Shown here piece by piece: positions 25,908 to 35,034 of a stretch of 64,000 nt of DNA. Position 1 is the first letter of the stretch. Each line of letters begins with the position of its first letter. Position numbers and translations under genes: made by a program. Origin of the DNA: Terrabacter tumescens. Its GTDB lineage: Bacteria > Actinomycetota > Actinomycetes > Actinomycetales > Dermatophilaceae. A model generated the notes under the pieces. The model was not told where the DNA came from and ran no database searches. It saw only the letters and a list, made by a program, of their open reading frames with translations. The stretch lies in the NCBI RefSeq assembly GCF_014646815.1, contig NZ_BMNZ01000006.1:296989-360988 (forward strand), written 5' to 3'.

Positions 25908-26504
25908 GTGGGCGATCTCGAAGAGCCGCGCCCGGACCCAGGACCGTCAGGCCCGGAGGGGCGCGGAGGGCTCAGCGCGAGCGGGTGGGCGGCCGTCACG
26001 GCGCTCGGGGCCGCGGCGATCACGGCCGCCGTCACGCTGCTGACCCACTTCCTGCCGCCCGCGGGCGGACAGCAGGGCGCCCAGGAGCAGGTGGTCGCTA
26101 CGTCGCCCCGCGCCGCAGCCCGGACCCCCGCCCCGACCCCGGCGCCCGCACCGGCACCCCAGTCGGCGCTGCTCGACCGCCTGACAGGCACGTGGTCGGG
26201 CCCCGCGAGGTCGGGGTCGGTGCGCTACACGATGACGCTCGTCGTGACGGGCTCGTGCGCCGAGGGCCGCCCGTGCGGGACGATGACGACCGACGCGCTG
26301 CCGTGCGTCGGCGCGATCACCCTCGTCGCGATCGAGGACGGGCCCTCCTTCGACTTCGCGACCGGCTCCTTCACCCCGGACAGCTCGGCGTCGTGCGCCC
26401 TGCGGCCCGGCGGGGGCGACTACTTCGTGCTGGGCGACGACGTGCTCAGCTACCGCACCGGCTACGACGGCGGCACGAGCGGCACCCTGCGCCGGGTGGG
26501 CTAG
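25908..26504 (+). CDS. membrane-anchored hypothetical protein
   Basis: 198 residues from GTG 25908 (MGDLEEPRPDPGPSGPEG), with CAGG upstream; a GTG at 25845 is less likely. A short cytosolic Pro/Gly-rich segment is followed by one transmembrane helix (AAVTALGAAAITAAVTLLTHFL). A Pro/Ala linker leads to an extracellular domain of about 105 residues beginning LLDRLTGTWSGPARSGSVRY. That domain has four Cys and a beta-rich, lipocalin-like character (inference). I do not recognise the family. Its TAG stop lies inside a CTAG shared with the stop of the convergent gene. Confidence 0.7.
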   Translation: MGDLEEPRPDPGPSGPEGRGGLSASGWAAVTALGAAAITAAVTLLTHFLPPAGGQQGAQEQVVATSPRAAARTPAPTPAPAPAPQSALLDRLTGTWSGPARSGSVRYTMTLVVTGSCAEGRPCGTMTTDALPCVGAITLVAIEDGPSFDFATGSFTPDSSASCALRPGGGDYFVLGDDVLSYRTGYDGGTSGTLRRVG

Positions 26505-27346
26505 GAAGCCGTCGCGAGCCCACGGACGAGGCGCAGGGCCTCCTCCACCGAGCCGGTGACGTCGGGGATCGGGAACAGCGTTGCGCGCACCACCCGGTCC
26601 CGGTCGACGACGAGGGTCTGGCGCTTCAGGCGGGTCGTGCCGCCGGCACGGAAGGTCGGCAGCCGCAGAGCGGTCGTCAGCTCGAGGTCGGCGTCGGACT
26701 GCAGCGGGAAGCGCAGGCCGTTGGCCTCGGCGAACGCAGCCTGCTCGCTGGGCCGCTGGGTCGAGACCCCGACGACCGCGGCCCCGAGCTCCGCGAACTC
26801 CCCGAGCCGGTCGCGGTAGGTGCACGACTCGAGGGTGCAGCCGATGCCGCCGGGGATCTCGTCGGCCCCGGGGAAGGCGTTGCCGGGGTAGCAGTAGACG
26901 ACGGTGAGGGGCTGCTCGGTCACGGGGTCGAGGGCGCTCAGGCGAGGGACCCGCGTGCCGACGAGTGCTGCCACCCTGGCGGCCTCGTTGGAGTCGGTGG
27001 CGGCTCCGGCGTCCGGACGGCCGTCGCCGAGCAGCCACGTGTCACCGAACTCCTGCAGGGCGCCGAGGACCGGCAGCGCGCCGCGGCCCAGCGCCGTGAG
27101 GACGTACTCGTGCCGGGGCGGTCGCTCGGAGTAGGCGCGGCGCTCGAGGAGGCCGTCGGCGACGAGCGCCTCGAGGCGCTGGGTCAGCACCTTGCGCGAG
27201 ATGCCCGTCTCGGCGACGAGCGCCTCGAACCGGGTCCGCCCCCCGGCGACGTCCCGCAGCACGAGAAGGCTCCAGGGGTCGCCCAGGACGCCGACGGCCT
27301 GGGCGATGCCGCAGGGGTCGTCGGGGCGTGCGTGCCGCCTCGTCAT
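26501..27346 (-). CDS. HxlR-type regulator fused to a peroxiredoxin-like domain
   Basis: 281 residues. Residues about 10-105 are a winged-helix HxlR domain (CGIAQAVGVLGDPWSLLVLRD, TGISRKVLTQRLEAL, YVLTALGRG). Residues about 115-281 are a thioredoxin-fold AhpC/TSA domain of the BCP type, with VVYCYPGNAFPGADEIPGG then IGCTLESCTYRDRLGEF. The two Cys five residues apart match the peroxidatic and resolving positions of BCP enzymes. Fusing a DNA-binding domain to a peroxide-reactive domain suggests a self-contained redox-responsive repressor (inference). It is divergent from an MFS pump 53 bp away, the likely target. Confidence 0.85.
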   Translation of the reverse strand: MTRRHARPDDPCGIAQAVGVLGDPWSLLVLRDVAGGRTRFEALVAETGISRKVLTQRLEALVADGLLERRAYSERPPRHEYVLTALGRGALPVLGALQEFGDTWLLGDGRPDAGAATDSNEAARVAALVGTRVPRLSALDPVTEQPLTVVYCYPGNAFPGADEIPGGIGCTLESCTYRDRLGEFAELGAAVVGVSTQRPSEQAAFAEANGLRFPLQSDADLELTTALRLPTFRAGGTTRLKRQTLVVDRDRVVRATLFPIPDVTGSVEEALRLVRGLATAS

Positions 27347-27399
27347 GTCCTCATCCTAACCGGGTTTCCAAAAGAGACTCACTATGGTCTGATGACCCG
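27347..27399. promoter_or_regulatory. divergent promoter of HxlR-peroxiredoxin and MFS genes
   Basis: The 53-bp region between the two starts holds a clearly A/T-richer stretch (GTTTCCAAAAGAGACTC, about 27364-27380) and a TATGGT -10-like element (27383-27388) for the MFS gene. An ACCGGGT near 27359 and an ACCCGG near 27395 flank it. HxlR proteins usually bind such short divergent regions. Operator assignment is inference. Confidence 0.45.
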
Positions 27400-28641
27400 G
27401 TGAGAGATCTCAGGGACCTGCCGCGCGTCGTCTGGGTGCTGGCAGCGGGGCGCTTCGTCAGCTCGGCCAGCGCCTTCCTCATGCTCTTCCTCGTCCTCTA
27501 CCTCACCGGGCCGCGCGGCCTAGGCGTCGTCCCGGCCGGGATCATCGCCGGCTCGAACGGCGTCGGGGCGCTGCTCGGCAACTTCACGGGTGGGCGGTTC
27601 GGCGACCGTCACGGTCACCGGCGCGTCCTGCTGCTCGCGGCGAGCGTTGTCGGCGTCCTCACGGCACTCATCCCGTGGCAGCCGGTGTGGCTGCTGGCCG
27701 TGACGATGCCCGTCACCGGCTACCTCGGCGCAATCGCGTCACTGGGCCAGGGAGCGCTCGCGGCCCTCGCCGTGCCGGCCGGGTCGCGGCGGTCGTCGGT
27801 GGCCGTCAGCCGTGCTGCCTCCAACGCCGGCTTCGTCATCGGGCCACCGGTCGGGGCGCTGCTCGCCACCCGCGGCTACGACACGCTCTTCGTGCTCGAC
27901 GGCGTGCTCACCCTCGTGCTGCGCCACGTCACGTCCCGCTTCCTGCCCGACGAGGCGCCCGTGGCGCGGGAGCGCGATGCCCCGACCGGCCTCTGGCGGG
28001 CCGTCCGGGCCGACCGCTCCCTCCTCCTGCTCCTGGCGGGCGTCGTGCTCGTCGACCTCGTCTACCGCCAGCTCTACTCGACCCTCCCACTCCACCTCCG
28101 CGACCACAGCCAGCCGCTCGCGCTCTACACCCTGCTCGTCGCCATCGGCTCCGGTCTCATCCTGGCCCTCGAGATCCCGGTCGCCCTGTGGTTGCGCGAC
28201 CGGCCGGCGATCCCTGTCATCGCCACCGGATACGCCCTAGTGGCAGTCGGATTCGTCATCTTCGGCTTCACGGGGCTCGGTGTCGCCGTCGCGGCGGTCG
28301 TGGCCATGGTGGTGCTGACCGCCGGCGAGATCCTCTACAAGACGACCGCCACCGCCCACGTGCTCGACGCGGCGCCGCCGCATCTCGTCGGGCAGTTCCA
28401 GGGGCTCTACACGGGAGCCGCGACGAGCGGCACCATGCTCTCGGCGCCGCTCGGCGGGATCGTGTATGCCGCGTCGCCGGGACTGCTGTGGCCGCTCTGT
28501 GGCGTCGTGGCGGGCGTCGGCGTGGTGCTCGCCCTCGCCGCCGGTCGTGTCGGCGCGCGGCTACCAGGACCCGGAGGACGACCCGCCACCGCCACCGCCG
28601 GAGAAGCCGCCACCGCCGGAGAAGCCCGACGAGCCGGATGA
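27400..28641 (+). CDS. MFS transporter
   Basis: 413 residues from GTG 27400 (MRDLRDLPRVVWVLAAGRF). No in-frame ATG fits, and the candidate -10 box lies so close that the transcript may be nearly leaderless. About twelve hydrophobic segments are visible. The MFS loop motif after TM2 is GGRFGDRHGHRRVLLLAA. The substrate is unknown, and drug or metabolite export is likely from the regulator context. The last about 27 codons overlap the convergent DUF2207 gene by 81 bp, and the C-terminus (GPGGRPATATAGEAATAGE) is a low-complexity tail. Confidence 0.85.
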   Translation: MRDLRDLPRVVWVLAAGRFVSSASAFLMLFLVLYLTGPRGLGVVPAGIIAGSNGVGALLGNFTGGRFGDRHGHRRVLLLAASVVGVLTALIPWQPVWLLAVTMPVTGYLGAIASLGQGALAALAVPAGSRRSSVAVSRAASNAGFVIGPPVGALLATRGYDTLFVLDGVLTLVLRHVTSRFLPDEAPVARERDAPTGLWRAVRADRSLLLLLAGVVLVDLVYRQLYSTLPLHLRDHSQPLALYTLLVAIGSGLILALEIPVALWLRDRPAIPVIATGYALVAVGFVIFGFTGLGVAVAAVVAMVVLTAGEILYKTTATAHVLDAAPPHLVGQFQGLYTGAATSGTMLSAPLGGIVYAASPGLLWPLCGVVAGVGVVLALAAGRVGARLPGPGGRPATATAGEAATAGEARRAG

Positions 28642-30537
28642 GCCCGGCGTCGAGGTGAACGTGCCGGTCGAGGTCGTCGAGAACGAGTCGACGCCGGCGG
28701 CGATGCTCGTGAAGTCCGGGAAGGCGTTGCCGCTCCAGACGTACCAGGTCGGCATGATGAGCGGCTGGTTGGCCGCCTCGGCGGCTCTGGCGACGTCGGC
28801 GAACGTCTGGGCCCACCGGTCGGCGACACCGAACACCACGGCATACGGCAGGTAGCGGCTGAAGACGTTGGACGCCTCCTCGAACTCGATCTGGCCGGCC
28901 TCGGCGGTGGTGAGGTACTCCTTGAACCCCAGCGACTGCGCGAGCACGGCGGAGCCCTCCGCGGTCTTGGCAGCCATGCGGCCCCCGAGGGCCCAGACGA
29001 TGAGGCCCGCGACGACGAGGCCGATGCCCAGCGCCACTCCCCCGCTGAACCCGCCGCCGAGGATCGCGCTGATGGCCGGGCGGCCGTAGAAGAGGACGAG
29101 GCCGCCCAGAGCTGCGATGACGAGGCCGAGGCCCTGCCACGCGCCGCGCTGGGTCTGCGGCGAGGAGCGGAACCACCCTCGGGTCACGACCTCCTGGTAC
29201 ATCGCGCCCTGGATGCGCTTGAGGGTGCTCGCGAAGGTGTTCTTCAGCTCCGACAGGCGCACGACGTCGCCCCGGGTGGAGAAGATGCCGTCGAGCAGCT
29301 GTCGCTCGTAGGGCAGCAGGCGCTCGTCCGCCGGCGGCGCGAGCCGGGTCAGGCTCCAGTCGGTCCGGCTGAAGACACCCTCACCGGTGATCTCCTCGAT
29401 GCGCAGGAAGCCACGGACGGCGAGGTCGATGAGCGTCGCGGACACGTCGATGGGGTTGGCGGTCTCGTCGATGATCGTGCCGACCATGCCGGGCTGGACG
29501 CCTGCAGGCGGCTGGAACTGGACCGCCACGGTGGTGGACCCGCCACGGACCGTGGCTGCTGCTGGCGTGCCGTCGCCGGTGGCCCCGGTGCCGAAAGCCG
29601 GCGACAGGCCCGGGGTGAGGTCCGCGTAGCGCTCGTCGCGTCCGCGCGTCCACACGAGGGCGCCCATGACGGCCAGCGCGAGCACCGGTGCGCCGATGGC
29701 GCCGGCCCACGCAGCCGCGTTGGCGGCCGGAGCGGCCTCGGACCCGACCGAGGCGCCGGAGTCGCCCTGGCGCACGTCGGCGCGCACGTCACCGAAGGCG
29801 GAGGCCGGGTAGGAGGCGAGCACCGACATCGCGTCACCCGGAGCGAGGGCGTCGGTTGAGAACGTCGCAGGGTCACCCGAGGTGGACCGGCACGGCGTGT
29901 CGGAGCGGCTGACCCCCTGGTAGCAGGCGACCTTGGTCGACCCGGTCGGGGCGTTGACGGTGACCGAGACGCGGTCGCGGGCCGTCATCTCGTTGGTGCC
30001 GAAGACGTTGTAGTAGAGCTCGACGGTGTCGGCCTGGCTCGAGTCCGTGGCCGGCTTGCCGTCCGCCGTGATCGGGTTGAGCACGTTGTGGAGCGTGTAG
30101 CTGACCTTGTAGACCTGCGTGCCGCTGGTGTACTCGCTCGACGACCCGATCCGGATCTCGCGCGAGGCGCCCATGTCGCTGACCCGGAACGCGTCGGGAG
30201 CCCCGCTGGGGCTCGAGACCGCGACGTCGGTCAGGTCGTAGTAGCGGTAGCGGTTCTCCTCGTCGTTCCACCCCATCCGCACGACGATGTCGCGGAAGAT
30301 GCCGTGCTTCCGCTCGCCGGACGGGAAGCGCCACGTGATCGTCTCGGTGACCTTCATGCTGCCGTCGCGCTGCACGTCGTAGACGGCGACGAAGGAGTCC
30401 ATGCCCTCGTCGCCCGCGGCATACGCCGTGCTCGACGGTGCGAGGAGCAGCAGGGCGGCAGCGACGAGCAGGCCCAGCACGCCGAGCCGACGGCCCTGCC
30501 TCACGCTCGGTCGCAGCGAGCGGGTCGATCCAGCCAT
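28561..30537 (-). CDS. DUF2207 membrane protein
   Basis: 658 residues from ATG 30537 (MAGSTRSLRPSVRQGRR), with GGAGG upstream. A signal peptide or TM segment is followed by a large extracellular DUF2207 domain (DSFVAVYDVQRDGSMKVTETITWRF is the family start, given here as DSFVAVYDVQRDGSMKV). A transmembrane segment near residue 255 and two near 455-500 follow, then a cytosolic part. It ends in the Gly/Ser tail typical of the family (GGGFSGGGGGGSSSGSW). The function of DUF2207 is unknown. Its 3' end overlaps the convergent MFS gene. Confidence 0.85.
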   Translation of the reverse strand: MAGSTRSLRPSVRQGRRLGVLGLLVAAALLLLAPSSTAYAAGDEGMDSFVAVYDVQRDGSMKVTETITWRFPSGERKHGIFRDIVVRMGWNDEENRYRYYDLTDVAVSSPSGAPDAFRVSDMGASREIRIGSSSEYTSGTQVYKVSYTLHNVLNPITADGKPATDSSQADTVELYYNVFGTNEMTARDRVSVTVNAPTGSTKVACYQGVSRSDTPCRSTSGDPATFSTDALAPGDAMSVLASYPASAFGDVRADVRQGDSGASVGSEAAPAANAAAWAGAIGAPVLALAVMGALVWTRGRDERYADLTPGLSPAFGTGATGDGTPAAATVRGGSTTVAVQFQPPAGVQPGMVGTIIDETANPIDVSATLIDLAVRGFLRIEEITGEGVFSRTDWSLTRLAPPADERLLPYERQLLDGIFSTRGDVVRLSELKNTFASTLKRIQGAMYQEVVTRGWFRSSPQTQRGAWQGLGLVIAALGGLVLFYGRPAISAILGGGFSGGVALGIGLVVAGLIVWALGGRMAAKTAEGSAVLAQSLGFKEYLTTAEAGQIEFEEASNVFSRYLPYAVVFGVADRWAQTFADVARAAEAANQPLIMPTWYVWSGNAFPDFTSIAAGVDSFSTTSTGTFTSTPGSSGSSGFSGGGGFSGGGGGGSSSGSW

Positions 30538-30632
30538 CGGGGTCCTCCACGTCGTCGGTGCTTCCATCCTGACACCGGACGCGGTGCGCGGGCGCACGGT
30601 TCCGGCCGCGCGCCAGCGTGTCGCGCAGCCGA

Positions 30633-30662
30633 CGACCGCCGGTCGACGACGACCGCCGGTCG
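30633..30662. terminator. hairpin made of two identical palindromes, probable smpB terminator
   Basis: CGACCGCCGGTCG occurs at 30633-30645 and again at 30650-30662, separated by ACGA. Each copy is itself palindromic, so the pair can form one 13-bp hairpin or two small ones. It lies 48 bp past the smpB stop on the minus strand and upstream of DUF2207, so it could be a terminator or a double operator. Confidence 0.6.
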
Positions 30663-30709
30663 ACGACGGCAGCCCGGCGACGGCGGGCCAACGGCAAGTC
30701 AGCGGCGGG

Positions 30710-31183
30710 TCAGCGGCGGTGGTTGGCCGCGCTCATCGCCCGCTGGGCCTCACGGGTGTCCTGGCGCTCGCGCAGGGCGTGCCGCTTGTCGTACTCCTTC
30801 TTGCCGGTCGCGATCGCGATCTCCACCTTGGCGCGGCCGTCCTTGAAGTAGAGCGACAGCGGGACGATGGTGCGACCGCTCTCGCGGGTCTTGTGCGCGA
30901 TCTTCTCGAGCTCGGACCGGTGCAGGAGCAGCTTGCGCTTGCGCCGCGGGGCGTGGTTGTTCCACGTGCCGTTGAGGTACTCGGGGATGTGGACGTTCTC
31001 GAGGTAGAGCTCGTCGCCCGTGAACATCGCGAAGCCGTCGACCAGCGAGGCGCGCCCCATCCGCAGAGCCTTGACCTCGGTCCCGGACAGGACGATGCCG
31101 GCCTCGAACGTGTCGTCGATGAGGTAGTCGTGTCGGGCCTTGCGGTTGCTCGCGATGAGCGACCGCCCCTTCTCCTTGGGCAC
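30710..31183 (-). CDS. smpB: SsrA-binding protein SmpB
   Basis: 157 residues from GTG 31183 ([20 protein letters not shown]), with GGAAGGA upstream; the longer frame to 31255 is unlikely. Family landmarks are [41 protein letters not shown]-like text and [21 protein letters not shown] (split here as [19 protein letters not shown] and [15 protein letters not shown]). The basic tail [19 protein letters not shown] enters the ribosomal mRNA channel. It binds tmRNA for ribosome rescue. It follows the M23 peptidase, ftsX and ftsE genes on the same strand, a common actinobacterial order. Confidence 0.95.
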   Translation of the reverse strand: MPKEKGRSLIASNRKARHDYLIDDTFEAGIVLSGTEVKALRMGRASLVDGFAMFTGDELYLENVHIPEYLNGTWNNHAPRRKRKLLLHRSELEKIAHKTRESGRTIVPLSLYFKDGRAKVEIAIATGKKEYDKRHALRERQDTREAQRAMSAANHRR

Positions 31184-31299
31184 CGGACGTCCTTCCGACT
31201 CGGGTCTGCGACCTCTGCGCACGAGGCGTGCGCGAGGTGCGTGGTCTGCCGTCACCGCACGGCGCGGGTCAGCGCACCAACGCTACCCCGAAGGGCAGT

Positions 31300-31314
31300 C
31301 CGACTCAGAGTCGG
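31300..31314. repeat. 15-bp palindrome between the M23 gene and smpB
   Basis: CCGACTC-A-GAGTCGG is a perfect dyad 20 bp past the stop of the M23 peptidase and 117 bp upstream of smpB (minus strand). It lacks a T-run in the direction of transcription. It may be a weak terminator or an operator for smpB. Confidence 0.4.
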
Positions 31315-31333
31315 TTTCTTGGGGCGGCGCCGC

Positions 31334-32836
31334 TCAGAGCCACTTGCGTGGGTTGACCGGGGTGCCGTCCTCGTAGACCCCGAAGTGCAGGTGGCAGCCC
31401 GTCGAGTAGCCCGTGGTGCCGGAGTAGCCGATGAGCTGGCCACGGTTCACCGACCCGCTGAACTTCACGATGCTCGTCAGGTGGTTGTAGGTGGTCACGA
31501 GGTCGACGCCGCGGTGGATGCCGTGGTCGATGACGACCTGGTTGCCCCAGCCGCTGGCGCGCCAGCCGGCGCGGACGATGGAGCCCGGCGCCGCGGCATA
31601 CACCGGGGTGCCGCAGGCGATGCCCCAGTCGAGGCCGTCGTGGAGCATCCACTTCTGGAGCACGGGGTGCCAGCGCATGCCGAACCCCGACGTCGTGGGT
31701 CCGATGGCCGGGTAGCTGAGGTAGTTCGACGGCGTGTTGTCGCTCTGCACGGGCGGCGGCGTCTTGGGCACGTAGACCTGGCCGCGCTTCTTCGCCGCGG
31801 CGGCCTTGGCGCGCTCGGCGCGGATCTTGGCCTCGCGCTGCGCACGCAGCTTGGCCAGGCGCTTCTGCTCGGCGATCCGGGCCTTGCGGGCCTGCTCGAC
31901 GAGGATGGCCTGGAGGCGGGCCGACTCGGCACGCGCTGAGGCGAGGTCGGCGGCCTCGTTCTTGCGCTGGACCGCGAGGTCGGCGGCGTAGCCCGTCTGC
32001 TTGGCCTTGAGCTGGTCGAGCTGGGTCCGGGCCGCTGCTGCGTTCTGGGTGGCGGTGACCGCGTTGTTCTTGGCGACGATGGCCTGGTTCTTGGCCTGGG
32101 TGGCCGCAGCCGCGGCCGCCTCGGCGCCGCGCAGGGCCGCCTCGGCCTGACGCTTGAGGTCGTCGATCTCGCCGCGCACCGCCGTGAGGTAGGAGCGGGT
32201 CGAGGTGTTGTCGGCGGTCATCGCCGCGAGCGTGTCGATGGTGTCGCTGGCGACGGCGCTGGCCGTGTCGGCCATGACGAGGCGGTTGGCGAAGTCCTGC
32301 GGGGACGTCGAGCCGAACACCATGCCGAGCTGGGACTCCTGGTCGCCGCCCTGGAAGACCTCGGCGGCGTAGGAGTCGAGCGCGTCCTGGCTCGAGACGA
32401 GGTCGGTGGAGCTCTTGGCGAGCTGCTCCTTCGCGCGCTGCTCGTTGGCCTGGGCGACGGCCAGGCGCTGGGCCACGGCCTCGTTGTGGGCTCGGGCCTT
32501 GGCCTCGGCGTCGATGGCGCGCGCCTCGGTGGCCTCGGCCGCCGCCTGCGCCGCGACCGCACGGGCCTGGGCTCCCTGGGCCGCCACGACCCGCTGCTGC
32601 GCGATGGGCAGCGCCGCGTTGGTGCGCTGGAGGTTGACGTAGGCCCGGGCGAGCGAGGCGTTGGTGCCCTCTAGCTGCTGGCCGAGCGCCGCGATCTTCT
32701 GGTCGTTGCGCTTCTTCTGGTCCGACACGGAGTCGGCACGCGCGACGAGGGCCGTGCCCACGGACAGGGAGCACGCCACGACGAGCCCCGCGGCCGTCAG
32801 CCTGGTCGCGGGACCGCCCTTCTCAGAACGCCTCAT
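31334..32836 (-). CDS. exported M23 peptidase with coiled coil (EnvC/RipC-like)
   Basis: About 500 residues from ATG 32836 (MRRSEKGGPATRLT); ATG codons at 32845, 32854 and 32863 are alternatives and none has a clear ribosome site. A signal peptide (AGLVVACSLSVGTALVARADS) is followed by about 300 residues of Ala/Gln/Glu-rich coiled coil and a basic Ala/Lys/Arg stretch. The C-terminal LytM/M23 domain shows MLHDGLDWG and CHLHFGVYEDG, the zinc-binding His and Asp. It cleaves peptidoglycan. By analogy with FtsEX-EnvC and RipC, the coiled coil is probably the contact for FtsX, encoded next door. Confidence 0.92.
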   Translation of the reverse strand: MRRSEKGGPATRLTAAGLVVACSLSVGTALVARADSVSDQKKRNDQKIAALGQQLEGTNASLARAYVNLQRTNAALPIAQQRVVAAQGAQARAVAAQAAAEATEARAIDAEAKARAHNEAVAQRLAVAQANEQRAKEQLAKSSTDLVSSQDALDSYAAEVFQGGDQESQLGMVFGSTSPQDFANRLVMADTASAVASDTIDTLAAMTADNTSTRSYLTAVRGEIDDLKRQAEAALRGAEAAAAAATQAKNQAIVAKNNAVTATQNAAAARTQLDQLKAKQTGYAADLAVQRKNEAADLASARAESARLQAILVEQARKARIAEQKRLAKLRAQREAKIRAERAKAAAAKKRGQVYVPKTPPPVQSDNTPSNYLSYPAIGPTTSGFGMRWHPVLQKWMLHDGLDWGIACGTPVYAAAPGSIVRAGWRASGWGNQVVIDHGIHRGVDLVTTYNHLTSIVKFSGSVNRGQLIGYSGTTGYSTGCHLHFGVYEDGTPVNPRKWL

Positions 32837-32960
32837 GAGCCACATATGCTCCATTGGTACCACAGGTCACTCGCGTTGGGGAGATATCGCGCGTTTCGGC
32901 CGCGGTCAGCATGACGCCACCGCCCCGATGTGGGAGCGGAAACCGTGAAACTGCCCCGAA

Positions 32961-32990
32961 CGAGGGGTCAGTGCGAGGGGTCAGTGCGAG
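32961..32990. repeat. 13-bp tandem repeat at the ftsX 3' end
   Basis: CGAGGGGTCAGTG occurs twice head to tail (32961-32973 and 32974-32986). A partial third copy CGAGGGATCAG follows and contains the ftsX stop codon. It looks like a small slippage expansion just past the gene end. Confidence 0.7.
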
Positions 32991-32993
32991 GGA

Positions 32994-33899
32994 TCAGACC
33001 CGGAGGTAGCGGCGCAGCGTCACCCAGGAGGTGAGGCTGGAGAGCACGACGACGCCGAGCACGACGAAGGGCGCGACGTAGTAGACGTCGGCAACCCCGA
33101 TGAACGCCGTGTCGGTCAGGGTCTGGCTGAGGAAGCCGACGACGCCGTAGCGCACCGTGGCCCAGAGCATGCCCATTGCCAGCACGGCGCCGAGCACGCT
33201 CGACAGGACGGTCTCCATGACGAACGGGAACCGGATGGTGAAGTTCGAGGCCCCGACGAGGCGCATGATCCCCGTCTCGCGCCTCCGGCTGAAGGCGGTC
33301 TGGCGGATCGTCGTCGAGATGAGCATGACGGCCGCGAGGACCATGAGCGAGGACAGCGCGATGGCCGCCCACGACACGGTGTTCATGAAGGTGAAGAACT
33401 TCTCGAGGAGCTTCTTCTGGTCCTGGACGTCGGCGACGCCCGGCATGCCCTTGATCGAGCTCGCGACGACGTCGAACTTGCCGGCGTCGTTGAGGTTCAC
33501 CCGGTAGGAGTCGGCGAAGTACGACTCCCCCGCGCGAGCCAGCGGGGAGTTCTTGTACGTCTGCTTGAAGCGGTCGAAGGCCTCGTCGCGCGACTCGTAG
33601 TAGACCTCCTTGACCGTCGGCTTGAGGGCCTCGAGCTCGGCCTTGATGGCCGTGCGCTGCGCGTCGGTCGTCGCCTCGCCCGCGCAGTTGGTGAAGCGGG
33701 TCTTCTCGGCGCAGAGCAGGACCGTGACCTGGACGCGGTCGTACCAGTAGTCCTTCATGGTGTCGACCTGCCGCTGGCCCATGAGGCCGAGCCCGAGGAG
33801 GTACATCGAGATCATCGTGACGATGACGACCGAGACGGCCATCGAGAGGTTGCGCCGGAGGCCGTTGCCGATCTCGCCGAGGAGGAACTGGAATCGCAT
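32994..33899 (-). CDS. ftsX: cell division protein FtsX
   Basis: 301 residues with four transmembrane helices: one near residues 20-42, then three in the last 130 residues. The start MRFQFLLGEIGNGLRRNLSM is typical of actinobacterial FtsX. A large extracellular loop (about 43-175) is present, and the C-terminal FtsX domain includes STTIRQTAFSRRRETGIMRLVGAS. FtsX is the membrane partner of the FtsE ATPase and gates an extracellular peptidoglycan hydrolase. Two Cys in the loop (LLCAEKTRFTNCAGE) may form a disulfide. It is 24 bp downstream of ftsE. Confidence 0.95.
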   Translation of the reverse strand: MRFQFLLGEIGNGLRRNLSMAVSVVIVTMISMYLLGLGLMGQRQVDTMKDYWYDRVQVTVLLCAEKTRFTNCAGEATTDAQRTAIKAELEALKPTVKEVYYESRDEAFDRFKQTYKNSPLARAGESYFADSYRVNLNDAGKFDVVASSIKGMPGVADVQDQKKLLEKFFTFMNTVSWAAIALSSLMVLAAVMLISTTIRQTAFSRRRETGIMRLVGASNFTIRFPFVMETVLSSVLGAVLAMGMLWATVRYGVVGFLSQTLTDTAFIGVADVYYVAPFVVLGVVVLSSLTSWVTLRRYLRV

Positions 33900-33923
33900 G
33901 TCGTGTCTCGCTCCGTCTCGCGC

Positions 33924-34859
<936 letters not shown>

Positions 34860-35034
34860 GCGGCGTGCCTCGACTCGTACTGGGCTGGGCGTCAGCGGGA
34901 CAGCGGCTGGGCTGGGTGGGCACGTGCCGGCATACGTCGGCGGGCGTGCACGAACCGCCTACGAGGCTACGGGCACCCGGGCGAATCACCGGGAAAGCAC
35001 CGGGGCCCGGCGTGGCGGCCCCGAGGGACGCGCG

